64,000 nt of DNA from Sclerotinia nivalis. Lineage: Eukaryota; Ascomycota; Leotiomycetes; Helotiales; Sclerotiniaceae. Below, piece after piece: positions 21,556 to 32,970 of the stretch (the first letter of the stretch is position 1; every line of letters begins with the position of its first letter). The notes beneath the pieces were generated by a model. The model was not told the origin of the DNA. It saw only the letters and a list, made by a program, of their open reading frames with translations, and did no database searches. The stretch spans positions 2,604,001 through 2,668,000 of the forward strand of contig JAPEIS010000002.1 of the NCBI GenBank assembly GCA_029531795.1, given 5' to 3'. The translations under genes were made by a program, and so were the position numbers.

Positions 21556-23955
21556 ATGCATATATCAGTTATCTTATCGTCCTGCATATCTTTTCTTTGG
21601 CTCATCAACGTCAACGCTTCTATACAACGACAAGAAATCGTCCAAGCCTATAATGTCTATCGTAACGCTAGTTCATCAACCACGCCTTTACAGGTTGGCA
21701 ATGGAAACTTTGCCTTCGGTGTGGATGTGACTGGTCTCCAGACTTTTAAGCCCTTTGCGACCATGTCAACATGGGGCTGGCATAATTTCAGCTTACCAAC
21801 AACTCCGAATCAGACATCCGTGGAAGGTAAGACTAGATTGATAATATATGAGCCAAAGATTATTCGTTGACAAAATGAAGACTTTACGGGCCTAGACTGG
21901 TGGACTCACGGACGACTTGTGAATTATGACCAGGCCAATCCCGCAGAGGCTGATATATCAAACTGGCTGACCCAGAATCCTCAACGGTTTAATCTGGGTA
22001 ATATTGGTTTCTGGTTTGCTAACGCTAATGTTACTGAGGGTGAATTGGAGAGGAAAAGTCAGGTTCTTGACCTATGGAGCGGCGTGATCACTTCAACATT
22101 TGTGTACAACGGCAGCCAAGTCCATGTTGAGGTATCAGCGGCACCCGATTCTGACACCGTCATAATCAATGTTGAGTCTGAACTGCTTAGTATTGGCTCC
22201 TTGGGCTTGTTTTTTGATTTTCCCTATTCGGATGTAAACAAATTCGATGCACCATTTGTGGGAATATGGAACGCCAGTAGTAAACACTCTACGTATCTTG
22301 AGGTTGCGGGTAGCGAGGCCATCATACAACATACTCTAGACAACACCAGCTACTGTTTCACAGCAAGATGGGAAGGCAAGGGACAGGTGACGGGTCCCAG
22401 GGAGGGCACGCATCGATACTTCTTCACAACGCCGGGCTCGAACAGTTTAAAAATGACAGGGACATTCTCGGACGATGAAAATTGTAGTAAAGCTAGGAAC
22501 ATGAGTGTACCTTCCGTGGCTGAACTTACTGAAAATTCTAAGTCGTGGTGGCAGTCTTATTGGAATTCCGGGGCATTCATTGATTTAAGTTCGGTTGATT
22601 CTATGAATGCCACTGAACTTCAGCGAAGAATTATATTATCTCAATATATTTTAGCGGTAAATTCAGCCGGTGAATTTTCACCTCAAGGTATGCCACTGAG
22701 ACGAGTTCTGATTCCTGAAGACTATCCTCTCAACGATTTACTGATCATCTCAGAATCTGGTCTTGTGAATAATGGGTGGTACGGAAAATTTCACGTTCGT
22801 AATCCCCATTCCATTTCATTGTCGTTTCTACGATGAGCGTGGCTTGATGCAGAGTAATCGCTAAAAAAAAATCATGCAAATAGCTTGAGATGGTATTCTG
22901 GCATCTTATGCATTTCGCTCGATGGAATCATTTTGATCTTCTGTGGCGAAGTATGCCTGGAATGTACGAGCAGTTCCTCGAATCCTCACGCGATAGGGCC
23001 AAGCTGCAGGGATACCAGGGCGCCCGCTGGGGCAAAATGACTGATCCAACCGGTCGTAGTGCTCCTGGAGAAATCAACTCTCTTCTGATTTGGCAGCAAC
23101 CGCATCCCATGTACTTTGCCGAGATTGAATACCGATCATTCCCCAATGAAACAACACTTGGAAGATGGGATGAAATATTAACGGCGACGGCTGACTTTAT
23201 GGCATCTTTTGCGTGGTATAATGTCACTACTGGAGTTTATGACTTGGGTCCACCGATGTATCCCGTCTCCGAGAATACGAACCCAAATGTGACAATCAAC
23301 CCAACTTTCGAGTTGGCATACTGGAGGTTTGGCCTCGATGTAGCTATGAGCTGGAAAGAGCGCCAGGAACAGCCCATCCCGGAAGATTGGAAGAGTGTGC
23401 GAGGAAATCTTGCTCCTCTGCCTATCGTTAATGACACGTACTCCGTGTATGAGGGCATCCCCAATATGTGGATAGACAGCAAAACTGTATCCGACGTAAG
23501 TGATTTCACAGTTGAATAGTTCACCACACTCAAATTCCAAATCGTTAACCTTTATCACAATAAAGCACCCAGCAATGGCCGGTATCTACGGCTGGCTCCC
23601 ACCCTCTAGCTCTCCTCCACTCAATTTAACCATCATTAGTAACACCGCCTCCAAAATTCTCTCGCTTTGGAAGTTTGAAGATTCCTACGGCTGGGATTTT
23701 GCTCTGCTAGCTATGAATTCCATGCGTCTGGGCGATATAGATCAAGCAATAGAATACCTGCTACATCCGATCTTCCAGTTTGACGACGCTGGATACCCGG
23801 TGGGAGGGTCACGTGTACCGACTCCGTATTTCCCGAATGCGGGAGGGTTGATGCTTGCCATGGCGATGATGGCTGGGGGGTGGGATGGTGAGCCTGGAAT
23901 GCATTTCCCTGAGGGATGGGATGTCAGGGTGGAGGGGTTTGTCCCGGGATTATAG
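21556..23955 (+). CDS. Secreted six-hairpin ((alpha/alpha)6) glycosidase-like protein
   Basis: Five exons: 21556-21826, 21896-22687, 22754-22794, 22884-23495 and 23566-23955; 701 aa with every phase consistent. The first 22 or so residues (MHISVILSSCISFLWLINVN) look like a signal peptide. There are many N-x-S/T sites, as expected of an extracellular glycoprotein. The N-terminal domain is beta-rich (GNGNFAFGVDVTGLQTF, WWTHGRLVNY). The second half is alpha-helical with GLVNNGWYGKFHLEMVFWHL, WRSMPGMYEQFLESS and a late LWKFEDSYGWDFALLAMN, matching the fungal six-hairpin glycosidase-like family related to GH65/GH95-type catalytic domains. The third exon is only 41 nt and carries the conserved NNGWYGKFH motif, so a naive frame reading looks broken where it is not. 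Substrate unknown; probably plant or fungal cell-wall polysaccharide (inference). Confidence 0.85.
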
Positions 23956-24674
23956 GGAGCTGATTGATGGCGGATGTGAGTGTCACGAGTGGTAGTTGTG
24001 AATTAATTGTTGTAGTCGGTGAGGTGACCTACTTTCTAATATCCATGGTGACAAGCCTGAATGCAAGAGGGGGCGGTTGCCAATAAATTTCGCTTTGTGC
24101 TGTTATCTCTCTACGACGAACTATACACTTCTTTAGTTGTTTTCGGCAAGTGACGTTCGCCGATGGCTGACCAAATCAGAAAGAAGGCTTGTCAAAGCAT
24201 CGGCAATCGAGGTGGTGCTTAGTCGTCTAATCGATCAGCCACCACCACAAGCACGAGCCACATAAAATGAATGCTTAATCATCAAACCCAGAACGATGGG
24301 ATCTTTAATTCCTTCCTTACCTGCCAGTTATCCCTCCAACTTTCCCTTCACTTCATGTCATATACTGAGTAATTCATAAGCTATAAGTCATAAATCATAT
24401 CCATTACTTGATAAATTATCAATCCGTTACTCAATCAATCGGCCTGCGTGAATGGGATGCCGAATAAAGCCGGCCGCCCACGGTTGAATTAATGATTTCT
24501 AATCTTTGGATTCTTTTGAATAGTAATCATCGACTTCCTATCGGCAATGGCCAATGTACTTCGGTGCATTTTACCGTCAGATTTATATAATAGCTTCAAT
24601 TGTTCGCCCTTTTCCTCATCTACCATATTCACCAGATCCAGTGCAGTTTCCAGTGCAGTTTCCATTGCAGTTTG
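23956..24674. other. Intergenic region
   Basis: About 720 bases covering the 3' flank of the glycosidase and the promoter of the DsbA-like gene. AT-rich, no feature recognised. Confidence 0.5.
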
Positions 24675-25424
24675 ATGTTCAAAGGTACATTACGCAAGAT
24701 GACCAAATTCGATATTGAGGTTGTTAGTGACACGATTTGTCCATGGTGTTACGTTGGAAAGGAAAAGCTTGAGCAAGGAATCACGGCATACAAACAACGA
24801 CATCCCGATTCCGATGATACATTTAATATCACGTGGCTCCCATTTTATCTTGCTCCAGACGCACCTAAAAAAGGTAAATATCAAGTCCCTACATATTTTG
24901 GTGATTGGATGTTCTGAGATTAATCATCACGAATAGGTGTGGATAAACGATCATGGTATGCCTCTCGTTTCGGAGAAGAAAGAATCACAATAATAGACAA
25001 CCGACTTGCGCAAATTGGAAAAGAACTTGGGATCAATTTTAACTTTGAAGGGAGAACGGGACATACGAGGGATAGCCATCGAATTATCGAATTGGCAAAG
25101 ACGAAGTCGCCAGCCTTGCAAACGAAAGTAGTGGAATCGTTGTTCAAGTCATATTTTGAAGAGGAGGGGGATATCACTAGTCATGAAATGTTACGCAATG
25201 CTGCCGTCAGAGCTGGACTGGATGAGAAAGAAGTTAATGAATGGTTGGAGAGTGATAAGGGGGGAGCAGAGGTTGATAGGAGAGTGGAAGCGGCGAGGAG
25301 GAATTCGATTAGTGGAGTGCCGAATTTCACGGTTCAGGGGAAATATGAGATAGGAGGTGCGCAGGACTCTGCAGTATTTTTAAGGTTGTTTGAAAAGATC
25401 AAGGGGGCGGAGAAATCTTCATAA
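24675..25424 (+). CDS. DsbA/FrnE-like thioredoxin-fold oxidoreductase
   Basis: Two exons (24675-24873 and 24937-25424, intron 63 nt) give 228 aa, or 220 aa if translation starts at the second ATG (24699, MTKFDIEVV). The second start is the more family-like because FrnE proteins begin close to the first beta strand. The active-site motif CPWC in SDTICPWCYVG sits near the N-terminus. FEGRTGHTRDSHRI is characteristic of the FrnE branch, and the cis-proline loop is SISGVPNF near the C-terminus. Members are cytosolic or mitochondrial DsbA-fold proteins sharing a fold with 2-hydroxychromene-2-carboxylate isomerase and are linked to thiol chemistry or polyketide modification. The function here is unassigned. 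Confidence 0.9.
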
Positions 25425-26062
25425 GCTTAGATGGGATTGGACTAGAAATTCTAGATTTGAAGGCGGGAGAGAGAGGGCGAGAGAGGGGGAGAGAGGGGGA
25501 GAGAGGGAGACATTAGAGAGTAATTAATTGGAATAAGTTTTCATATGGAAATTCTGTTGTTTATACACCTACCTACCTATGCTCATTCCCATCCATTGCA
25601 AGCCACAAATTTCCGCCGATTGTAGTTCAGCCACAGCTTCCAGCCACAATGTGACACGATTGATTGTTACCCCCGCCCGCATTGTCTTTGCTTAGAGCGA
25701 ATATCCATCTCAATTTTTCAGTAGGACATGAAAACTCGACTACATGATGAACAATTAGCATATTCAAGTCAAGGGCTCGAGCGTATTCGTATTCTTTGAC
25801 CAATGAAAGGTCGAGTGTGTTACCAACCAACCCATTGGTAAATGCCGTGATTGAACCTATACTGGCTTGAGTTCGCTTTGACTCGTTTGCAATTGGGTAT
25901 GCCATGCCCCATATTCAGACACGTACTCTACAACCTGAAACACACAACGAGTATGGAAAATAGTTTCATAAACACCTCAGAGGATTGACAAACTTATAAG
26001 CCGATTTCAAAGGATCAAAAAGTATTCCCGAGCTAACCAACTTACATTTATCATCAAAACAC
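25425..26062. other. Intergenic region with GA-rich tract
   Basis: 3' flank of the DsbA-like gene, then the dehydrogenase promoter. The minus frame at 25627-25905 (92 codons) is without recognisable similarity. Confidence 0.5.
25465..25510. repeat. GA-rich low-complexity tract
   Basis: Imperfect tandem GAGAGGG(G) units just downstream of the stop of the DsbA-like gene. Confidence 0.85.
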
Positions 26063-27187
26063 ATGGCTGACGGAACAGGATACAAGAAAGTTGCCATCGT
26101 GACAGGATGCGCAAGTGGAATTGGACTCGAGACAACGAGGTTGTTTCTGAGTCATCAGTATATGGTATTGGGAGTGGATATCAGTGAGATGGATTATGCA
26201 AAGTTAGAGAAGAAAAGCCCAGAGATGGTGAGTGCGAATAAGTCGAAGTGGAATGTCGTATTCTCTTAAATTTAAAGGTGTGGGAAAGGGAATATTAAAT
26301 ACTAACCTGTGGATTGGATTAGTTCCGTTTCATAAAGGAGATTTGAGGAAACATGGAGAGTGCGATGAGGTTGTGAGAATCTGCGTTGCTCAATTTGGGT
26401 GCGTGCTCTTCTTCAAGCCTCAGTTAATCCAAGCTATAAGCCGTGAGGCCGACTCCGGAAATAATAACAAGACTCTAGTGACAAAATCGATGTCCTGGCG
26501 AACATAGCTGGTGTAATAGATGCTTTTGCAGCAGCGGACAATGTCACGGATGGTGAATGGGATCGTATCATTGCAATCAACCTCACGGTTCCCACGAAAC
26601 TGATAAGGGCTGTTCTACCATTTATGAAAGCGAAGAAGAACGGTGTCATTATCAATTTGGCTAGTAAAGCTGCACTGAGTGGTGCTGTGGCAGGAGTTGC
26701 TTATACAGCATCTAAACATGGATTGGTTCGCAATTCTCCATAAACAGGAATAAGTCGTGAAAGCTAATGATGTTCTAGCTGGGAGTGACCAAGAATACTG
26801 CATTCAGATTTAGGGATGAAGGCATTAGATGCAATGCTGTTTGTCCCGGAGGTCAGAATTACCCTTTTCCTAAAGTGAACTCCTTTAGACACATACATTG
26901 ATACATTTATAGGAGTGAGGACTAATATCATCAACTCGATGAATCAAGAGGGCTTTGATCAAGAAGCAAACGGCACATGGGCGTGAGATCATCCTTACAA
27001 TTCTCACTCCTCTTTTGTTTACTGATGATGTCATAGACCGGTTCTCGCTCTGCACATGAAGCCCGGTGAACCACCAAATATTACCGTTTCAGCAGTGGCT
27101 GAAGCGATCCTGTTTCTTGCAAGCGATGCAGCGAAGTCTATCAATGGCGTCGCACTGCCTGTTGATAATGCCTGGAGTACGATCTGA
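26063..27187 (+). CDS. Short-chain dehydrogenase/reductase (SDR)
   Basis: An NAD(P)-dependent oxidoreductase of the classical SDR family. Six exons: 26063-26231, 26323-26398, 26479-26725, 26779-26851, 26913-26982 and 27037-27187; 261 aa, within the usual SDR size. The nucleotide-binding glycine motif is TGCASGIG near residue 13, and the structural NAG-type motif is NIAG. Catalytic Ser lies in [10 protein letters not shown] and the Tyr/Lys pair in [20 protein letters not shown] follows the active site as in typical SDRs, and the C-terminus ends [11 protein letters not shown] phase problem forces the first donor to GTGCGA at 26232 rather than the better-looking GTGAGT at 26228; the latter would bring a stop into frame. 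Substrate unknown. Confidence 0.88.
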
Positions 27188-28359
27188 TAGATGATTGATT
27201 GTGATTGCAGGAGATATCGAAATGCAATGTTGAGGGATACAATAAAGGACAACAATACGTAGTGGCCACATGGTTTGCAATTGAGACGGAATTAATTCCT
27301 TGTGCTTGTCATGAATTATTCTCATCTGTATTAAGAGCAAGACTTAGCACGTAGTATTTTGCTACAATATTCTTTTGGGCATCGTTGGTTCTTTGGTTCT
27401 TGTAGTATCCATTCATATTCTGTCTGCCAAGGATGCAGCAGATATCTTCTTACAGAGCGTGTTTCCTTGATATCAGTTCTTTGCTGCTATTGCTTTACTT
27501 GTAATTTGACATCAAACTCTCAGGAATTTCAGGACAGTAAATTCCTTCTAAGTAAACAGAGAACAGGACGGCGACTTGCGAGAGTGTGAGGTTATAAGCA
27601 TTAAAATCCGATTCGAAAGTGTTCGCAATTACCTGCCTTATCTAAATCATCTCTCAATTTCCTGAAGTGCCCCACTCATTCGCGACAAAGTGAAGTTCCA
27701 AAATTTCCAATCACTCACAGCACCTCATCGTCGCTTAATTCGCGCTTATCACCACGTCCAATCCATACAACCTCATGCCCTCTGACCAGCATAAAAAAGA
27801 CAAAAGAAATAACAACTTACATTTTCGATTCGCACCCATTATGGTTAGCAGATATGTAGTAGTAGCAAGGAGGGTGTAGCAAATTATTATATATACAACA
27901 GAAGAAAAGAAGTCAACGCTTGAACAAATGAGAGACGGCCACTTGACCATTGAACCAAACCACCGATAGGTAATTTGGTTCGAGGTCGATGAGATTGTTT
28001 GGGATTGTATTATAAGGGAGGGAAGGTGAATGTGGAGAGGCTGTAGTGATTGCTTCACTTTCTGGCCCGTATCACTCCACCTTAGAGAAAGCGGTAAGCA
28101 TTTGCCGTAATATGTTTCCAAAACATTGTCACAAGGCTGCGTGTCCGTTTCCTTCTATTAGTTTACAATGCATGTTGATTTTCGAAGTTAATGGATAGAA
28201 GTTCAACAACTTTCTTCTCTTGTTCACTTCATACCTACCCTACCTACCTCGCCTTCCTTCAGTCTTTATTGCACGCCGAATATCTACTTGTCTATCCTCT
28301 CTATCTTCAAACAACATCTACAATCACTATACACAAAGAATTTGCAGTCGCATTGCCAA
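27188..28359. other. Intergenic region
   Basis: About 1.2 kb between the dehydrogenase and the next plus-strand gene. A 128-codon minus frame (27735-28121) has a hydrophobic stretch but no recognisable family and overlaps the likely promoter. The last 150 bases are CT-rich, as in fungal 5' UTRs. Confidence 0.5.
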
Positions 28360-31021
28360 ATGTCTGAAATCGAAGATGATGTGCCTTTTCTCCTTCGGGA
28401 TCGTCGCATAAAAGCCGTGAGAGACAGATTTCATCGCCCACCAACAGGTATTCTTTCCCTCTTTTTTCTTTTAAAGTTCAAAGGCTGACAATGCCACATC
28501 AGCGAACGAGCTACGCGCCATTGATGCACTTCCACTCGAACCTCGAAGGAACCTCAATGACACCTCTCCAAATGGCCAGAAAATCTACGACCTCTTGAAA
28601 GCATTTGAGAAGAGCGGTTACGTTGAAGGTCTAGAAGAAGCCGGGAGATTACTTTGGGCCCAGGTTTTTGCGGAACCGGATTTTAGTCAGATGCCCAGAA
28701 GGGAGCCAATATCAATAACGAGAGATATTGCCACAAGTGGGTATGTCGAAGTCAGGTGTATGGCTAGTCGAAGACCTGCTAGTCAGCCAAAAGAGAAGCC
28801 TGCGCAACAATCGGCTGCCGAGAAAGTACTTTCAATCAATACTACTTCAAATGCATTTGCTGGCTCTCCTCAGAAATCTTGGATGACGAAGGGAGTTTCG
28901 GTATCACCAAGTCCCCGACGTGCTAGCATTTCATCGACTGAGAATGATAAGAATAATGAGCCTGCTACTTCTGACTTCCAACCTCAATATACACCACCAA
29001 TTCCATTTCGCCCCGCACAATCCGGCCAACAAACCCAAAACCATGCATCGACTTTTGTCAACCAAGTACCTGGAGCTTCACCAAATATCTATAACAGCGG
29101 CGTTTATACACCTTGGCCATTGCACTCCAATTCTCAGCAACATCAATATGCAAGTCCGTATTCAATACAGGGCCCTACAAACTCTATGTCGTCTATTCTA
29201 GAAAGAGGAGACCCGACACGTGATCCAATTTCCCGTGTTAATTACACTTCAAATGAATTAAATGAATACAATCCATCAATGGTGAATTTATATGACCCCA
29301 CGGAATCTCAATCTCATTACTTCGCCACTTTGGGTGCAGAGAGACGCGATCCAAATCCATTGTCATATTCAACACCTCAACATCCCCCATCAGGATATCC
29401 AAATTCTGGCATGTCGTCTCCTGGTAATAATTATGCACATCCTACTCCTCCTTCCATGAGGCAACATTTTATTCAGCCATCAAATGATACGGTCTATCCA
29501 AATCACACAATGACGGGTTCAAGTCGTACTCCATACGATCCTTCAACTCCTCCCTTCCATCCAGCTATATCATCTCAGGCACAAGCGCTCTTCTTTTCAC
29601 GCAAAGAAGCAGAGAGAGACGAACTCGCTCGTATAACCTCAAATATTCACCAATCGCTATCGAGTCTACCGGATAGCCATGAAAATCAGCAAGTTGCCTC
29701 GAGCTCCAGAATGGCTGCTGCAAATACCCTAGCCAATATGGCAAATACTGATCGGACAACTCAACTCACACCAGGTGCATCTACTTATCAAAGTCCTTCG
29801 TCTGCTACTACTTCTATGACACCAGGACAGTCGAGTAACAATCCTTTTGTTATTCGTGATGATATGGGTTTTATACGTACGTTTCAACCTGAATCTGGTG
29901 CGTAATCGACTTACCAACCGTCCTCAACATTAGATTCACAAGATCTTACATATCAAGACCCGAATCCAACTCCAATCAATCCGCAACCAACCACTTCCGA
30001 CAGAAACTCTGCATCTTCCTCCACTAATCTTACTGCCACTGTCCCAAATCCCCCTCAGCCCACAAGTAAAAAAGCCAGAACCCCTCTCCCAAACACCCCT
30101 CGCCCCCAATTTGGAAAACTGATACCCGAAAACCCCATCTCCGGCACAATTTTCAGCACCAACACTAAACACGACCTCTTAGTTTCCAAAGCCAAGAAAG
30201 AAAGCATAAAAAAAGCTTTAATTCCCCTTCCTCCAGCATTTACTCAGATAGATGGAGCGTCCGATCCTGCCTCATACCAACACGATACAACCGATTATGC
30301 GAGACTGCCTACCAAGGATCTGAATGTAGATCTCGACGTTCAAGCTAACTATATGTCCCATTTACCACCATCACAAGAACCATCCTTTTCATACCCCGAC
30401 CCTTCCACCAACACCGCTGCCGAATTCACCTTCTTCGACCCCTACAACGACGACGAAGATACATACACCGAACAACCAGTCTACATTCCCCCCTCCTACC
30501 TCGCGCATCTCCCCCAACCCCCACGCCACCTATTCCAACCCACACCCTCACGTCCCCCTCCCCCCGCACCTCATCTCCGACCCCACACCCCAGAATACCT
30601 CCTATTCCCACCCGTGGCCGCAAGTTCCACCAAAAAGCCCTGGCCGCGTCCACCATCCCCCATCGAAGGGTACCGCCAATTCACATTCGTGCGAGATCGT
30701 ATTTCCCTCCAACTATCCGCGAAGCGACGAACGGAGATTAATCTCGATACTGGAGAATATAGATATGCGATGGATAGTCAGGAGACTAATCGCGGGTATA
30801 AGATGGATGGGACGAGGATCCGTACTGATGAGCGATTCTTTAGGAAGAAGAGGATGACGAAGAAGGTGTTGGCGAAGATGGAATTGGAGAGGGTGGAGGA
30901 GGAGGAGCGGAGGAAGAAAGAATGTTTGCATGAGGCTATTCGTCCAGAGTATGGTGATATGTTTCGGAGGTTTCGGGAGGATGGGGAGGTATCTACGCAG
31001 TTGGATCTCCAGCAAAAATAA
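28360..31021 (+). CDS. Large low-complexity nuclear-type protein; in-frame TAA or 36-nt intron
   Basis: Exon 1 is 28360-28447 (MSEIEDDVPFLLRDRR) and exon 2 starts at 28503 after a 55-nt intron. The frame runs to a TAA at 29903-29905 (PESGA then stop). Beyond this stop the same frame stays open to 31019 with the same Ser/Pro/Gln-rich composition. Either a very short intron (29898-29933, 36 nt, GTGCGT...TTAG, in phase) removes the stop, or the gene is split by a nonsense codon. The N-terminal 110 residues and the C-terminal 130 are conserved-looking and charged: QFTFVRDRISLQLS, then basic EINLDTGEYRY, FFRKKRMTKKVLAKMELE. The centre is disordered. I do not recognise the family. With the intron, the product is about 850 aa. 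Confidence 0.75.
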
Positions 31022-31959
31022 ATAATTGTCCCTGTGAAAATGGAGGATCTGGTTAATTAATGGTGAGGGAGATTGTATTCAGATGGACGCATGCATGCAT
31101 GAGCTGTGCTTTGTGTCTTCCTACCTTTGTAGGAGGTTGTTCTTTCTTAGTTCTCATCGAGAGTCCTTCGACTGGTGTGTAGAGATGAAGGTAGTGAAGC
31201 TGGTTTCTTCGTAGTCTCATGGAGTCACATTCGAGAGGAGGGTATCATTCACAGGCCCGAGCTTCTTCTTTTTACTTTTCTTTAATGTAGATTATTTTTT
31301 TTTTTGACTGAGATTAGATAGAGAAAGAATCAAAAGATGAATAAAAACATGAGTGAGAGATACAATATGAGACATATCTGTCTGTGTGATTTGAAATCAC
31401 ACTTCCTTTATTGATAGCATTCAATGTTAACATCAAAATAAGCAAATATATTTTCTAGAGAATAGTATTGAGAGAGGTGATATACAGATATACATGCAGG
31501 CTGTGTTGGTTGTAATAAGTCCTTCATTGCGATTTTCAACTCATGTTTTGTCAACCACTCTCTAGTATCCAACCTCAATTTGCGACCTCAGCCACGATCA
31601 ACTGTCGGGGATACGCTTCCCATTTCCCTAATGATATCCATCTCGTCTAGCGATATTTTGATAAATTTTAAAATAATAGTATTTTCCTCTATAGATATTG
31701 CTTTTCACTTCAAGAAATTAATACTACAAGATAGTTTGAAATGCAATACTGCGTAGCATTAATACAAATTCCGCGCAGAAGATTTCGGTGCACCAACTTT
31801 GAGAATCTGGAATGCTAATTAAAGAATTCTATATGCAGGCTAACTATCCAAGAACGATCTATATACAAAGAAACTTGTATAACACCTCTCCAACACCAAC
31901 ACTAAATACACACAATAAACTCATCGACAATTCCTCAGGCCGCTCCACCTCACAGCTCT
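31022..31959. other. Convergent intergenic region
   Basis: About 940 bases between convergent 3' ends, with T-rich runs (e.g. around 31290). No gene seen. Confidence 0.5.
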
Positions 31960-32970
31960 TTACTTCCGAACATAATGTTGCATCTCAACATCCTCTCTTT
32001 TCTCCGGCACAAACGACATAACTAACCTTCCAATAATCGTCTTCTTCGTAATCTTCAACACCGCATTCCCTGCTCCGGATTTTTGACCCTGTTTCTGTGT
32101 TTGTCTCTGTCGCCTTTGTTGACCAAGCGACCCATCACTATCTGATGTCCCTGGAAGTCGTTGCATATCTCCTTCAACAACCATATCTTCTGACTGAACT
32201 TTCAACGTCAATCCAATCGCCAAATAAATAACCACAATCACCAATTCCTCAAGAAGTGACATACATAATAATATTGTGATGCTCCCAGTGAATGAGTTGA
32301 ACTGGGTAGAGTGAGTTACGAAAGTCGAGAGAACGGAATACAGAAGTCGAACAGATAGGAATGGCAATGCGAGAGCAACGGCCAGCAAAATTCTCTTTTC
32401 TCCATTCTCCGCATGTGAGATTGAGGAACTGGTGAGGATGGTGGTGATGAGGAGTGCCACAAAGGCGACAATAAACAGGATATTAGAAACTTTGCTTTCC
32501 GTTCCCGGAATCCATTTTCCAGTCGTGGTATACAAATGACTTGCGTTTGTTCCGCCCAAAATGCCAAGTATCAGGCCAACCAGCGTCAGTATCTCAATGA
32601 GCTTCAGTAATCGTGGCTGAACGAATGTATGTGTGTTTCGATTAATGCTGTCCAAGACGCGACTCAAAAGACCTAGTGTAGCGAGGATCAAAGGAGATAG
32701 GCCGACGTTTTGTAGGATGAGTGCGCCGGTGAAAAGAGATACTGAGGGAGAGGATATGGCGGCGAGTGACATGCATGGACCGATAATTCGGGCGAGACAG
32801 AAGACTATGAGGAAGTACCAGCCAGAGCTGCGGCCAAACCCATGACGGAAGGCGAGGAGAATGGAGAGGAATAGGGAGGGAATATAGACGATTAGTTCGC
32901 CGATTTCGACACCGTTGCGGTAGGTGATAGTCATGGTTGTGAGTTGTGATCTGTGATTCGATTGTGTCAT
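31960..32970 (-). CDS. DUF7702-type multi-spanning membrane protein
   Basis: A single exon of 336 aa. The first ATG is at 32970; a second ATG 12 codons in (MTITYRNG) may be the true start because the hydrophobic core begins soon after it. About seven hydrophobic segments lie between residues 25 and 265, with a Gly-rich short loop (RHGFGRSSGWYFL) and an FCLARIIGPCM motif after the second helix. These resemble the fungal DUF7702 integral membrane family, which has no established function. The C-terminal tail (about 75 aa) is polar, Gln/Arg-rich then basic. Family naming is from memory of the motif pattern; the membrane topology is clear. Confidence 0.82.
   Translation of the reverse strand: MTQSNHRSQLTTMTITYRNGVEIGELIVYIPSLFLSILLAFRHGFGRSSGWYFLIVFCLARIIGPCMSLAAISSPSVSLFTGALILQNVGLSPLILATLGLLSRVLDSINRNTHTFVQPRLLKLIEILTLVGLILGILGGTNASHLYTTTGKWIPGTESKVSNILFIVAFVALLITTILTSSSISHAENGEKRILLAVALALPFLSVRLLYSVLSTFVTHSTQFNSFTGSITILLCMSLLEELVIVVIYLAIGLTLKVQSEDMVVEGDMQRLPGTSDSDGSLGQQRRQRQTQKQGQKSGAGNAVLKITKKTIIGRLVMSFVPEKREDVEMQHYVRK

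Noticed and set aside
22688..22753. Apparent break in the glycosidase reading (residues before ESGLVNN)
   Set aside because: It is a clean 66-nt GT-AG intron; removing it and the next intron (22795-22883) restores NNGWYGKFHLEMVFWHL.
27735..28121. 128-codon minus-strand open frame with a hydrophobic stretch
   Set aside because: It lies across the probable promoter of the plus-strand gene at 28360 and matches no family I know.
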